A stretch of DNA of 64,000 nt from Stenopsyche tienmushanensis (taxonomy: Eukaryota; Arthropoda; Insecta; Trichoptera; Stenopsychidae), in NCBI GenBank assembly GCA_008973525.1, contig WACJ01000328.1, positions 248,001 to 312,000 of the forward strand, read 5' to 3'. The position numbers were made by a program, and so were the translations under genes. Positions 11,477-24,765 of this stretch are shown here, piece after piece (positions within the stretch are counted from its first letter, which is position 1; every line of letters begins with the position of its first letter). The notes below the pieces were generated by a model. It saw only the letters and a list, made by a program, of their open reading frames with translations, searched no databases and was not told the origin of the DNA.

Positions 11477-13260
11477 CGAATTTACATTCTGAACGGATGT
11501 TATATTTTAAAACGCTACTTATTTAATTGAGAATAGTTCAAAATAAATCATTGCATACCAATTACAGTGAGTACCCATACAATTTACAATGAGTACTCAT
11601 ATTTATCATCGACGCTTAAATAGGTTTTAGTTTATGAATTCATTATTAAAATATTTAATTTAGATATTTCATACTGTATTTATTGTTCAAATTAAGGACA
11701 TTTGAGGACGTGGTTCGATTTAATAAATTATATGTTGTAGAACTCCGCATTACGTCTCGCATTAGTGACTTTTATGACAAATACGAACCAAACCATGACT
11801 TTAGCAGGTATTTGTTTTCTTATAGCCGATAGTTGTCCCAAACAGTCTTCTTTAATTTTTATTTGAATGCTAAAACTCATTATTCAGCCTTATTTGCAGA
11901 GATGCACTATTTTTTTTTGTAGATTCGTCTTCAATCTACTTGATTTTAACGTCTACTTTAGCTTCAAAATGTCTGATGAATATGATTGTCCTTATTTCGT
12001 TAAACTGAAACACTTTGAATGTTCCAGATTCTGAATGAATCCCTTTGGACAATGTTAATTATCATTTTACAAATACTTTATTTAACTACAGTTTACGATT
12101 GTCGTTTATAATTTTACATCTAGATCCAAAAAGAAAAGTAGAGGTCGTCCTTCAACGGTGGTTGTTGCATAAATCATTATCTAAACTGATTCTTCCTTTT
12201 TTTTTGATCACCAATTGTTCTAAATTAGTTGCGGAAATTTATTTTAATTCAGTTTGTTAACAGGTGCTTTTAAGTATTTGCTTTCAGGCCAGATTTATTC
12301 TATATGACTTCGAGATTTTGCACTTCTTCAATTTTTTAAAGTACAGTTTTGTTTCTAGTTTATGGTAAATATAAATGGTCGACACAGAGTTATTAATAAC
12401 GTCTCTGCTATTTTTTTAAAATCTTTTTATTAAAGTAATATTTAAGAGTATTGATTGGTCAATACTTTATAGGATTGATATTCATTTGCCTAGTTTGGCT
12501 AAAGAACTATCACTAATTTCCAAAAAAAAGTCAAATATTATGTACTTAATAATTCAAAGCAATCATTTAAAAAAAGAGTTTCATTTTATCGCTGTAATTA
12601 CAATGTAAATTATCATAGAAACGAGTAATTGGAATTATTCACTGCCGTTCGATCATTGTTATCATACGTTATTTTCAGTAATTATATGATTTATATGAAA
12701 GGTTTTAATGAAAAGATTAGTCTTATCATCATGGATTTCAGCAGTCTTTTGATTTATAACCAAGATTTGATGGCTTTCCAAAGAGAACTATTATTATTTT
12801 TTAAGAAAATAACAATTCAGGAAAATAAAAAAAAAACAGAATATAAAGGGTTTGGTACAGGAGCTTTAAAATAAATTAGTGTTCAGATATTAGTTTATCT
12901 TTGGTATTAAGGATTGGTAGTTCTATTTTGAGGTTTTTATACGTACGTACATTGTACATATATTTCTCAAGCCAGTTTTTTAAAAAGTTTTGGGATCTCA
13001 GCCATATCTATTTTTATCGTCTCTATTATTGAAATAGAGAGAGTTGAAAAAAAAACCTATAAATATAGTAGAAGCTCTATTTAATAGTTATAACTTAATT
13101 CATTATTGAGAACTATGATCTCCTCAGAAGTTTTATTTTTATGACTGTATCCTAGTTATATTATATATGTTACATAAAAAAGGCAGATGCTAATTTTTAG
13201 TTAATTTGTACTATTATTCCAGTTATAGATCAGATATTCATGTCTTTATATTAATGATAT
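11477..13260. other. Gene-free stretch
   Basis: AT-rich with chance ORFs (12045, 12629). No family was recognised. Confidence 0.4.
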
Positions 13261-13268
13261 TTTTTCAG

Positions 13269-13486
13269 AATCGGAAAATCTGAATGAACCAGCTTCAATA
13301 CAAGCCAATACAGATTTCCCAAATATATTGCATCGAATCGAATCACTCAATAAATTCTATGGACCTATCGCCACACAAGATAAAATACTGAGACAAGCTC
13401 AAAACCCTGATCATCGACCCCAAAGATTTACATTTACGATGAACTTGCACGGAAGATGTATTATCGGTCATTATCAACAGACATGA
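13269..13486 (+). other. Exon-like open frame of unknown family
   Basis: After a good acceptor (TTTTTTCAG ending at 13268) a frame stays open for 71 codons (SENLNEPASIQANTDF... to ...CIIGHYQQT) and ends at TGA 13484..13486. The composition is balanced (Pro, Gln, Asn, Arg, His), unlike the Lys/Ile/Phe-rich chance ORFs nearby. I do not recognise it and found no upstream exon. It could be the last exon of an unrelated gene, a relic exon, or chance. Confidence 0.25.
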
Positions 13487-15297
13487 CGTGGTATTTTATC
13501 AGTTGTCAGGGCTATTTAAAAATCCAAATCAGAAGAGCTGTATTATAATAAATGCCCCAGATTAGTAATCAATACACAAATCAGATTGCATTATGTTGTA
13601 AAAAATTTGAAGAAAAAAAATCAATTGAAAACATCCAAATTACTTTTATCATTTTTATCAGAATTATCGAAATTAAGCAGTTCCCCATTGTCAAAACATT
13701 CGAGGCTACCTTATGTTTTTCTATACAATGGGCAGAATCATTAGAGGTAGATTATCGATGATATCAATCAAACTTATTTTTACAAATTAATCCCTTAAAG
13801 GAAAAAATAAACCGATTGTCTCGTGACAAATTTGGAATAACCATGTATCACTAGTCTGATAACGCCATTCGCCGTTGAATGATTTACCTTCAGCTGATGT
13901 TGTTTTCATATACATCTTTTAAAATACAAATAATTCCCGGAGAGGTAACGAAACCAATGATGGTTGTTTAAATAAAAAAGCTGCATCTTTGTGGTTTATT
14001 CAAAATTTTAATGTTTTTTGAAAATATCTAATGTATAACTATAACGAAAATATTTCATCTTTTGTATTGTTTAGATTTCACGCAAAAAAATATTTTATCA
14101 TTCACAGAAGTACTTCTGCAAATTGAAAATATTATTTACGTTCTCAATGAATATATGGAAAACTTTATACTGAGAAACTTTTATGCGCTATTAATTTAAT
14201 CGAAAACAAGATTATGGCACATTTGTCTACTTGAAATACAAAAAAACATGTTTAAATTAACATATCTTATGGTTTTCAAATGACGATTATTTTGTATTTA
14301 TTGGACTGGATTTAAAAAAATGCCTTTTCATGGAGAATAATAGGTCGTTATGCTATCAATATCACAATATGGTATCAGTTATTTTGCTCTTCAAACGAAA
14401 TAGAACCTATGTATAATATATTTGTCAAGAGATGAATTTCACAATTTTTGATGATTAAAACCTATTTTTTATTAAGTATAGTTTTATCGCATCGATTAAA
14501 AAATACACATTATCAAATGTTGTACAAAAATTAGATTTTGATCTTTAATCAAGACCGAGATAGCTCTTGTACCACATATGAACAATTAGCGTTTATCCTT
14601 GACATTCTAAATGAAAATAATGTTGTTATTACAAAGTATTAGTAAACGTGAAGTTTTTAATTTGTAGATTATTTTCAATTTTATAAATAGAAATTTAATC
14701 GCATAATAAGGCTTTTTGACAATTAGACTAAGGGCATACTGAAGAGAATTTTTAATATTTTGGGCTCCGAATATTGATGAAAACTGTTAATATTACCAGA
14801 AACATCACGTTTTATCATAAGATCATTCGAAAATAAAGAGGCTTATCATTTTGGTAATAGATGTGAGACAGCATAAGGCTAAATTTATTGTGTCTATGAA
14901 TATAAGGCAAAATAAACAACGAATATTTAATCGAAATTATGTATATCTCAAGCAAAAAATGCTATTAATAATTACGATAATTTGAAATAAATCATGGCAT
15001 TTTGAACAAAAACAGTTATTTTTCGGGGGGTAGGGAGGTAAAATTATAATAACTTAAAAGAAAATGTAATAATAACTGTAGCCTATATACGTAATCACTT
15101 TTATTATTATTTCGGCTAATCGATTTCAATAATTATTTTGTTATCTCACTGAATCGATTTTGATTGATTAAAAAATGGGTTTTCCTGATTTTCCAAAAAA
15201 AAAAACAATGCTCTATGTAAGCGAGAAAAAATATATGATTCACATTAGCTATAAAATATCATGTTGATATCGATTTCCATTACGTATTAATTTGCAG
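13487..15297. other. Gene-free stretch
   Basis: AT-rich; no exon, RNA gene or mobile element recognised. Confidence 0.4.
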
Positions 15298-15452
15298 GGC
15301 TTATAGCAGCTTTTACCGAGAAATCTCTGAAGGATCATGTTGAAGATAGGAATCCTGAGTTCAGATTAGTTAGTAAGGAACGTTTCAAAGATGTCGGAAC
15401 CTTTCGAGCTGATGATATCGAACAAGAAATGTTATTTTTTAATATGACATGA
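15298..15452 (+). other. Second exon-like open frame, unknown
   Basis: Following an acceptor-like TTAATTTGCAG, a 50-codon frame (LIAAFTEKSLKDHVEDRNPE..., charged, ending MLFFNMT) runs to TGA 15450..15452. Its composition looks coding, but no family is recognised and no partner exon is evident. A retroelement tail follows directly at 15449-15660. Confidence 0.22.
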
Positions 15453-15660
15453 TGTATCTTGATAGGTTGGAAAGGCACATTTTGGATATTTCCGGGATGA
15501 AACCTCAGATGGCGAAGCCATGTGGTTCAATATGGAGGCCATCGACATGTAAAATAGGTCACGAAGTACACAGAATCAACTTAGATTCAAGATCGAGTGG
15601 CAGCAGACTTATCGGAAGACCTAGTCTACGCTGGGATACTCAGGTAAACAGTACGAGCCA
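15449..15660 (+). mobile_element. Non-LTR retrotransposon tail-like fragment
   Basis: It contains SGSRLIGRPSLRWDTQV (about 15590-15645). This resembles the GRPxLRW...D motif near the C-terminal end of RTE-like LINE ORFs. Similar fragments lie at 46135, 50115 and 54284. It is frame-broken and short. Confidence 0.4.
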
Positions 15661-17820
15661 TCTAAAGTAAAATAGGGTACGTATAAAAGTACAAACATTA
15701 AGCAATGATATGATTTTTCGCGATGATGTTGCAACTTTCAATCTTTTGATATTTGTCAAAAATCGATAGTGAAGGCAAAAATGAATACAATTTTGATTGG
15801 AGATTAATATGCAGGAGATAAACGCTCCAATTTGAGACACGATGTCGATATGGCAATATCTGTTGGATTAGAGGCTGAAGACCCATGCAGATAGATAGAC
15901 ATAATCTCACGATACGCGTCTTTGCAATTTTCTCAAAATGGAGATTGAAATAAAAATTAATATCGCTTAAGTTTATCAGCTGTTATTCAGCATTCTTAAA
16001 TTAACTATTTATGTTAAATATATTCGAGTGATATTTTTAAAAAAAAAAATTGTTCTATTTTAGCCCAGGACCTTCAAAAAAATGCGAAACTCGAGGCAAC
16101 TAATATTTTTTTTTATATATTCCTTGAATTGTTAAGTGCTGCAAAAATTATTTTAAAAAAACTAGTGGTGAAAGTACAGGAAATATTATTGTTTTTTTTT
16201 CTATTTTTTCTAATGTCTATCTTTGGTTACTTTTAAATTTCGTTCCGCTTTGCCTTCGCTTATATGTATTTTTGTCTAACATATTGAGTTGTCAGCTCGA
16301 GATCCTTAATAGTTTGAGATCCGGGATGACAATTTCTCCTGCCCTTTTTGCTTTGATAGGCCCTGCCAATGCTTATTTTGCTTATGTTAAAATAAATATA
16401 TGTATTATGTTATGTACTTTACCTCAGAATCAATACATCGGGTATTACGATGGATATGTTTATTTAAAATATAAAAATGTTTTTAGCGAAATCTATGTTT
16501 TAATAGCAAAAACAGTTAATAATTAATACATAATATTAAATTAATAAATTTAATTCAATTGAAATATTTTTGCAATTCATTCATAGATGTCCTAGTGCAA
16601 TTGAATTATTTTGAAGCTTGAGTTATTGGGGAATAAAAATATAAATTAATAAATTGTAAATAATGAAATTGACAAAATAAGCTTAAAAAATATATCAAAA
16701 TCTCGTTATCATAACGTATGTATATGCGGTTCGAATATTCGCTTAAAGCTGAAAACATATTTTTTGCGTGTATATACGAGATGGGTCAGGAAGTGTCGAC
16801 TGAGTTTGATTTAATTTTATTGAGATTTTTCCCAATGAATACCCAGTAACCGGCTTTATCTAAGTAAATAAATAAGATTATGACTTAAATTTTTCAAATG
16901 AAAGATTTAAAATGTGCCACGTTTAAAAAAGTACGTGGAATCACATTTCAATAAAATGGAATGTAATTAAGGTGTATTTTTTTGTATCAATACCTTGATC
17001 TTTAAATGACTTCTGTGATACACACAGATAATAATATTGTGGATTATAAGGATTTAATTTTATTATTGTTTTTTAAAGTTTTATCAGATTTTATAATGAT
17101 AGAAATGAAGATCTTTTGGCAAAAAGACCAATAATTTTATTTTTTATCAGTATTGTGAATAAACATATGATTTTGAGATTGGCGAATTAGTAAGATAGTA
17201 TCAATGAGTGAGTTGTAAAATTGTTATCATTTTTGAATAAAGTTTTGGTTTAAGTTGGTGACTTATAATAATAATTGTGTACTTATCAAGTAGGGTCAAA
17301 GCTTTTGATGTAGTGCATTAATTCTTGGATTTTCAAGGCAGAAAATTTAATTGGATGCATTCATATCAACATTTATTGATATAATTTAACAACAGAGTTC
17401 ATCGATTGCAATAAAAAAAAAAAATTCCGGACAAATATCAATATCAATATATCATATCATGTAATCAGGAATAAATGTAATGTTAAGAGATGATGATTTA
17501 GGAATTAATATGGAACTAAATATCTATACAAATAAATATGGAGCAGGGAAAATTGATTTACTTGAGCTATATTTATTTTGTTCTCTTGATTCTTTCTTGA
17601 GTTTAACATTAGCAAACAAAGTTCTCTTGTAGATATTGAAGCTTGCTGTATAATATAATATATGTTAAGTCTGTTACGATATTATTGCGTTGTCATGATG
17701 TAAAATGCAAGTAAGGCAATCTATCAAAACATATTAAATTGTTTATTGAATGCTGACAGCTTTGTATAGAACAAAACCTATTGTTTATCGTACAAAGTAT
17801 TTAAAAACAGTGCGAAAAAT
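15661..17820. other. Gene-free stretch
   Basis: AT-rich with long A/T runs. The 84-codon ORF near 16272 has no recognised family. Confidence 0.4.
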
Positions 17821-17821
17821 T

Positions 17822-19183
17822 TCAAGGTCTGATCGGAAGTCCGGATTCATTGGTAATCCATTCCCAGAAATGATGAGGTTGAATAAAAATAGATGGACGT
17901 TCTGAAACGCACTCTGGAGAAGATGTTGCAATTAAGACACCCGCCACAATATCAATGTTGTCATCCATGTCATGTAACACCAAAGGACCACCCCAGTCAC
18001 CCTAAAAAATAAAATCATACACATCAATAGCCATGAAATGTATAAAGACGCATTTTATGATACGAATTTAGTTAAACTTACAGCGCAGGCGTTTTGTTGC
18101 AATTCTTCGAGTGGTAGGGCGCAAAGGGATGTATTAAAAACAGGTCTTCCATCAGAAAATCGACATTCGTTGTTAGATATGATCGCTACGTTACCGTAAT
18201 GCAATAGTTCTACAGGTGTACCTAATGAAGAAAATATATCAAATAAAATACCCTGTGAAATTTTCTGTTTTTCATAAACATGCGATTCGATATATTCTTT
18301 AGTATAAACATTACCTTCATCATGAGTTAATCCCCATCCAAGAACTGTAGCAGTTCTTCCATATCCAAAATCTGCGTATATTTGACTCTGCCTAGGAAGA
18401 GCAATCGGACCAATTGTTTCTACAATATAAAATTTACAAATTACTTATTAAAACGGGGAAAAATTTATAATAATAAAAACAACAGTACAAAGGTTTAATC
18501 GTACCGGTATATGAAACACTATGCATAAGATTTACGAGACCAATATTATACTCCATCGGCGATGTATTAAATAGTGGATGAGTCCTAGTATCGTCAGTCA
18601 CAATCATTAACAATGGTCTTGTTTTATCTACACTTCCAAGGTATACAGTTACTCTTGTTCTATAATATGCACGAAGAAAAAACGATTGAATGGAATTGAT
18701 TGATTAATAATCGTAATAGCATTAGGAAATGTAAAAAACATACCCAATTATGCAATAACCTTCTGACAAAACCCAGCTAGGGGAAATCAATGCGCCTGCA
18801 CAAACCCATCTTCCATCTATTTGGACCGTGTATGGATATTGACCCTCTACTGCAGGATGACCATTTACAATTTTTGAAACTATAAAATGCCATAACATTA
18901 ATATTTGATAATTATTTCAATCGAATAAATTGAAATACTGCAAAAAAATTAAATACTAACGATTAGATCTTGATAATATATTTGACTCCCCGATCTTTGG
19001 ATGAAATTTTGCCTGAAATAATTTGATAAATTCACTGATTTTATACAACCAATTCAATCGTAAAGATATGTATATTTAATAGCTTATTTCAAAAAAATAT
19101 TGTAAAGGTTTATAAAATAATATTAGACATACCGAAGCAATCGCAGCTAAAAGGAGGACACCAAGATACGCGTGAAACTTCAT
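17822..19183 (-). CDS. Secreted S1 protease homologue, inactive (Tyr57/Asn102/Trp195)
   Basis: 272 residues; exons 19183..19133, 19012..18961, 18879..18744, 18659..18505, 18419..18315, 18221..18082, 18001..17822. A signal peptide (MKFHAYLGVLLLAAIAS) and the activation-like site SKIVNG remain. All three triad residues are replaced: His57 by Tyr in LSEGYC, Asp102 by Asn in YNIGLVNL, Ser195 by Trp in GDWGG. The frame, all splice sites and the C-terminal WEWITNESGLPIRP are intact. It therefore looks like a secreted non-catalytic protein that keeps the chymotrypsin fold, perhaps a binding protein or decoy (inference). The gene at 20648 is its closest neighbour in sequence and carries the same class of changes. 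Confidence 0.9.
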
Positions 19184-19245
19184 GATGGACCGATGTAGAA
19201 TTAATTACCTAGGATGATTATATAGCTCTTGTTTTTTATGTTTAT

Positions 19246-19252
19246 TGATAAG
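19246..19252 (-). promoter_or_regulatory. GATA-type motif upstream of start
   Basis: TGATAAG about 65 bases upstream of the ATG at 19183. Similar TGATAAG motifs precede the genes starting at 21940, 26293 and 28256. Confidence 0.4.
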
Positions 19253-19259
19253 CAATCTT

Positions 19260-20640
19260 TCATATCTTTCCCAATTAGATCAGTTAAGTATTTTTAAAAG
19301 GATAATGCGCCGATTAAACAAACAAATATCATCATAGATATCATTTCCTTTTTTCAAGAAATTCATAATATCCAAATTTTGCAGCAACAAATATATAAAA
19401 TCTCACTGCGTTCCTTGGTTTACATTTGATTTATAATACATATCTTGCCTGCAAATATTTCATATCCTTCAATACTTCACTTTAAGTCAAGTGTTACTAG
19501 ATAAAATGGGGATTAATAAAAGGTGTTTGGATCTGATGATGAATCTGCTCTATATAAATGCCGTCTGCTTTAATATCTTTTACTTTCTATGAACGACTGC
19601 TTTCAAAATATTTTAAATATAGTCTATGAAAATCAGGTAGTCAATATGTTAAACCAAAAGTATTTGCTTGCAATTTGATAGATTATTTCACATGTTTCTG
19701 TTCTTGAACGAATTTTTTAATCATCCTTAAATTGAAACTATTTTACTCATAATTTATGATTTGGCATCCTTTTTATAAACAACGAAGGAATACCGATTTT
19801 TGACGCTTTAGGCAGTACATATCATGAACAGAACAAGTCCTTTCTTTCATAGTCATTCGCAGTTCCAAATTGAAGGCTGGGCATGAGAAAATTAACTATA
19901 TCTTTATCTATTGAATGTCATTTGTGTATCAGTGGGAACATAATCAAAATAAAAGTTTATAAGCATTGCATCTGATGAGAATTTAATAAAAAGGAGATCA
20001 TATTAATATCAATATTCTTAATCAATCTAAAAATAATAATATTGGAGTAAAAAAATCTTTTAGTGCTATTTTCTATATCATGATGATGATGATATTTTAA
20101 GACCTCAAAAAAATAAGCAAAATCTAAACATGTTTATAGTCTAGACTAGGTATTTGATCACTCTAGTGATTCATATTCTGAACGTTTAAATAATGTTACC
20201 ATAGAATTTAACTACTAGATTTTTTAAGCCATATCGTCGATATTATTCACTATTTATAAAAATTTTATGTCTGGAAATTTAATTAAATTTTCAATTAGTT
20301 TACCTGAGTTATGCTTAGGATTTAAGAGTTTCTTCCTTTTCCAAGATGCAAAATACAGGGAAGAGAGATAATTTATTAAAATACATCTGTAGGTAGTCCC
20401 GCGATAAAGCAGTTAGACTCGAACTCAATCATCTTGGGTACAAATTTACAGGAGGTGTGACTGGTGATCACATTTTTAAAAACATATATACGCCACGAAA
20501 AATCATGTCAAAATAGTTGGTAATAATAATAAAAGGGATTTCTATAAGCCATCTCAAAAAAAAAGTTTTATTAAAGGTTGACTGTTTTACACGGAGCAAT
20601 GCTATGGTTTATAGCACACAATTCTTATAATAATGCATAT
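19260..20640. other. Gene-free intergenic stretch
   Basis: No exon relic or known element seen. Confidence 0.4.
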
Positions 20641-20647
20641 ACTTGGT

Positions 20648-21940
20648 TCAAGGTCTGATTGGAAGTCCGCTTTCATTGAAAATCCAATCCAAGAACAGCT
20701 GGGGTCGAATGAAAATGGATGGTCTTTCTGAGACGCAATTTGGATAGGTAGTTGCAGATAATATACCGGCTACGATATCAATATTGTCATCCATGTCATG
20801 TAACACCAAAGGACCGCCCCAGTCATACTGGCAAATAAAACCAGATTGATCAGCAACTATGGAATGTATAAATAGGAAAATATATCACATATATGAATTT
20901 AAACTTACTGTGCAGACATTTTGCAGAATTTCTCCGGTTGGCACAGCGCAAATGTGTGTATCAAAAGCTGGATCTCCATTGGGTAATTGGCACTCATCGT
21001 TAGGTATGATTGCTACGGTTCCATAATGTAAAATGTTCATACCATCACCTAAGGAGGAAAATGCATGTTAATATATTCAATGTGATTTTTTTCAAATTCA
21101 TTTTAAATTCACCTTCTTGCTCAGTTGATCCCCATCCGAGAATCGTTGCTGTTCTTCCTGATCCAAAATCAGGATATTCTTGACTCTGTCTGGGAAGAGC
21201 AATCGGACCAATTGTCTCTATAAAAGTTAGAAAGGACTAATTAAATTATGACAAATTGATAACAATGAAAGAAAATAGGAGTTTAGACGTACCGGTATAT
21301 GCAACACTATGCATAAGATTTATAAGAGCAATATTAAACCTCGATGGAAATGAATCAAAAAGTGGGTGAGGTCTAATATCCTCAGTCACGATCATTAACA
21401 AGGGTCTTGTCATATCTGCGCTCCCAAGATAAACAGTCACTCCTCGTCTATAAATTTAGAAGCAGATTAAATATTTTACAGCGTGATTAATAATCGGAAT
21501 AGTTATATAAATCGAAACGAAGCGCACTCAACAACGCAAAGGGCTTCGGTTAAAACCCAGCTTGGGGAAATTAATACTCCTCCACAATAATGCCATCCTT
21601 CAATTAGAACCATGTATGGGTATTGACCTTCTGATGCAGGATGACCATTTATGATCTTTGAAACTATAAAAAGTCAATACGTTACATTTTTATGAGCGTC
21701 CAATCAGATAAATTAATACATCGCAATCAAAAATATATTCAAATGCTAACGATCAGATCCTGATGAAATATTCGACTCCCCGATCTGTGGTTGAAATCTT
21801 GCCTAAAATCATCAAGTAAGTAATCAATAAATGAATATTTTTTAATATCATTTCCGAACATTAACAAAGTTACATCAAATTAGACATACCGAAGCAATCG
21901 CTGCTAGTAAGAGTACACCAAAATTCACGTGGAGCTTCAT
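20648..21940 (-). CDS. Secreted S1 protease homologue, inactive (Leu57/Asn102/Trp195)
   Basis: 272 residues; exons 21940..21890, 21802..21751, 21663..21528, 21447..21293, 21217..21113, 21048..20909, 20827..20648. Signal peptide MKLHVNFGVLLLAAIAS; activation-like site SKIING. His57 is Leu (LTEALC), Asp102 is Asn (FNIALINL), and the catalytic loop is YDWGG instead of GDSGG, so Gly193 (oxyanion hole) is also gone while Asp194 stays. The third donor is GTGCGC. The C-terminus DWIFNESGLPIRP is intact. It is similar throughout to the gene at 17822, so probably a tandem duplicate. Function unknown; a non-catalytic secreted role is inferred. Confidence 0.9.
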
Positions 21941-22019
21941 CGTGTATCAGCGTTGAAATATCATTGGTGATCGTCAAATTTCTGAATTTGGAAAATAAGG
22001 TATTCGATGATAAGCAATT

Positions 22020-22685
22020 TATTATGTCATTCCTAGTTAAAGATTGGATTTATTTTATCAATTAGTAAAAACGCTGATTATATTTCCAAGTGGAGCTGAA
22101 AATCGTATTTCTCTTTACGAGATAATAATGTCTTATAAAAATAATTTTATTCTTTAGTTTAACACGAAAAATATAAGAACATTTTTTCGCTAATCAAATC
22201 AACTATTATTGGATGTAAGAGTTTTAAAATATTAGTCTGTTTGATATGATGTTTCTATGTACTCTACTGCCTGCTTACTTTGCAAGAAATCAGTGTAAAA
22301 CTGAATGGAGACTGAATTGATAGTTAATATATTATTACTTCTAGTTTCACAAATATGAATTTTTTTTGCCGTGTATATTTTTGAATAAACAGTCATTCCA
22401 TTTTCATGAATCGTAATTAAATACAATATTTTTTTCCAGATATATATATTTATACAAGCTCATGTTCTGATAGGAATATCAGTCTACTGATTAATACAAT
22501 CCCAATTGTGTTTTGTACGAGTGTAGAAGGTTGGAAAGATTAAGCAATTAAACATGTTGAAGAAGTTTACTATGGCAGCAAAAACATTGAGATTGTCTTC
22601 ATGGTCAAAATACTCTAAGGTGCTACCAAAATCACTCTGTCAAAATATATTTAAAAAAATATATTTTTTTGAACAATAATTTGAG
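22020..22685. other. Intergenic stretch
   Basis: No protease exon seen. The 64-codon minus-strand ORF near 22232 has no family resemblance. Confidence 0.35.
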
Positions 22686-22689
22686 GGAT

Positions 22690-24335
22690 ATTCAGGTCTT
22701 CTTATGGCGTTGCTGGCTCGTGTAGGTCCCCATTCATTAATGAAGACCTAATGTTCATTCATTTGAATCTTCTGTTCAGGTCATGAACCATACATCTTTT
22801 CAGCCTACCCGTCCCGGAGGCTCTTCAACAAGGTGGTTGGGGTGTGTGTCCAATCTTTTCTTATATTTTTGGCTATGGTTTCCAATCTCCTACTTCACTG
22901 TCGGTATACTTAGTTATCTGTGTATCGTTTCGTTTGTCACGTACCATGGAACGTTGCCTATAGTACCCAGCATTTTGGATTGAAAGCGTTGGAGAACGTC
23001 AATATTGGAGCTCGATGCGGTACCCCAGAGCTGTATCCCATATGTCCAGATTGGTTTTAATATCTTTTTGTATAAGAGTGTTTTATTTACTAGGGACAGT
23101 TCCGATTTCCGACCCATTAACCAATACAGCATTCTCACTTTGATATCCAGTTGCTTTTTTTTCTTGCTTATGTGCGTCTTCCATGTTAAACATCTGTCCA
23201 GGTGCATGCCGAGATATTTAACTACATCTGCCTGTGGCAGTGCGCAATCATTCATTGAGACAGGAGGACATGTCTCTCGTCTATTAGTGAAAGTGACATG
23301 CGTAGATTTACTTTCATTGGCCTTTATGCGCCATTTATTGAGCCATTTCTGTATATTGTTGAGGTCATGTTGGAGTAGTTGAGACGCTATTGCAGGATCA
23401 TTGTGCGAGGTTAGAAGAAGCTGTAGTTAGCTGTGTCCCCCGCGAAAGTGGCCGTTGTCATGGTGTCTATTGTCGGAATGTCAGATGTGAATAAAACTGG
23501 ACCAATTACGCTGCCTTGTGGGTTGCCGGATTTTATATCATGGAGTGTGGTGGCTGCATCTTCGTATTTGACGTAGAATGTTCTGATGGTCAGGTATGAT
23601 TTGAATATAATATGAAGAAGTAATTTGTGGGCAGTTGTTTTCCGATTTTATATAGCAAGCCCGGATGTCACACTTTTTCAAAAGCCTAAGTTACGTCCAG
23701 GAATGTTGCCGAAACAATATTTTCTGTCTTCTCAGTTCTTGTGTATTATATTGAAGATCCTGTGTGTTTTTTCCACAGTTGCATGTTGTTGACGAAATCC
23801 AAATTGGTGATTGGGTATTAGATTGTTTTTCTCAATTAATGGCTTAAGTCTCTTCAGTAGTAGTTTTTTAAAAATACTGGAAATTATTAGGAGTAAGCTG
23901 ATGAGTCTGTATGATTTGACGTCATGTATATCCTTGTCAAGCTTGAGGATTAGAATAATCTTAGCCACTTTCTATTGCGGGAGGAAATAGCCCATTTTTA
24001 GTACCGCATTGAATATTTGTACCAAGAGCTTTAATAGGGAGTTCCTTTACCTTTCTTCTCGTAATGAGATCGTAGCCAGACGATTTTTTTATGTCGACCT
24101 TTGCTGTGACTGATCTAACTTCTCACTTTGTGAATTTTTTAATGAAAATTGTTGATTTTTTTGTATTTGGCGGCCGATGAATCTCATCTTCCCTTTCTGA
24201 AGTACATATTCATGTTTTTGTGTGGAGTGAATACTTCTGTCAAGTGACCAGCGAATATTTTCGCTTTTTCTTTGCTTTTTCTAGCCCATTCTCCGTTTTT
24301 CTTTTTAATATGCGGTGACGTTACTTGTCAAAATA
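22690..24335 (-). mobile_element. jockey-type non-LTR retrotransposon fragment, dead
   Basis: Minus-strand frames read like the reverse transcriptase of the jockey clade. Near 24330-24000 there is linker sequence (EWARKSKEKAKIFAGHLTEVF). At 23968..23732 the fingers (KSYRLISLL..., LIPNHQFGFRQQHATVEKTH) can be read. Near 23445 the catalytic FADD box has become FAGD, and at 23255..22914 the thumb and C-terminal part follow (KYLGMHLDRCLTWKTHISKK, WTYGIQLWGTAS). Stops and frame changes separate the blocks, and the endonuclease and gag parts are missing. It inserted between two protease genes. Confidence 0.88.
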
Positions 24336-24589
24336 TGAAGCAAATTTTTATATAACCAATTGAAAAAAGATGTATTTATTTAAATGCATATTTATTTAGT
24401 TTAATATGCAGGGGGCTTGTGGTTCTGGATCTGTACAGACATTGGTATCGGTGATGTACGGAGGATCATATTAGGATTAACAGCCTCCATTTTCTATCAT
24501 GTGTACTGCTCTATAAAGTAAAAGGTTTAGATAATTATCGCCTGTTAATTCAAATAATATATTAATAATTATCAATCGAAGGAAATGCC

Positions 24590-24722
24590 GAACATAAGAT
24601 TAACTAGATAAATGTTAATTGATGTCACTGTATTCTGGATGTCTTCTTATATCGTTGGAGTCTATTATATAATTAGGAATGTAATAATTAATACCTCCAA
24701 TAAAAACACAGGCTTCGTTTTA
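24590..24722 (-). pseudogene. Orphan protease exon 4 relic
   Basis: On the minus strand CVFIGGINYYIPNYIIDSND then IRRHPEYSDIN reads like the family exon 4 (VYIGSVDYNNP...SNDLRTHPQYN), followed by a stop and, in another frame, IYLVNLM. It is closest in style to the genes at 32597, 52422 and 59302, not to its neighbours, and no other exon of that copy was found. It lies between the LINE fragment and the next gene. Confidence 0.6.
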
Positions 24723-24765
24723 TCTACAAATGCATCACAAAATGTATCATAAAATAATTAGATAA

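Noticed and set aside
23005..23382. 125-codon plus-strand ORF
   Set aside because: It lies antisense to the jockey-type reverse transcriptase frame, which carries the recognisable motifs.
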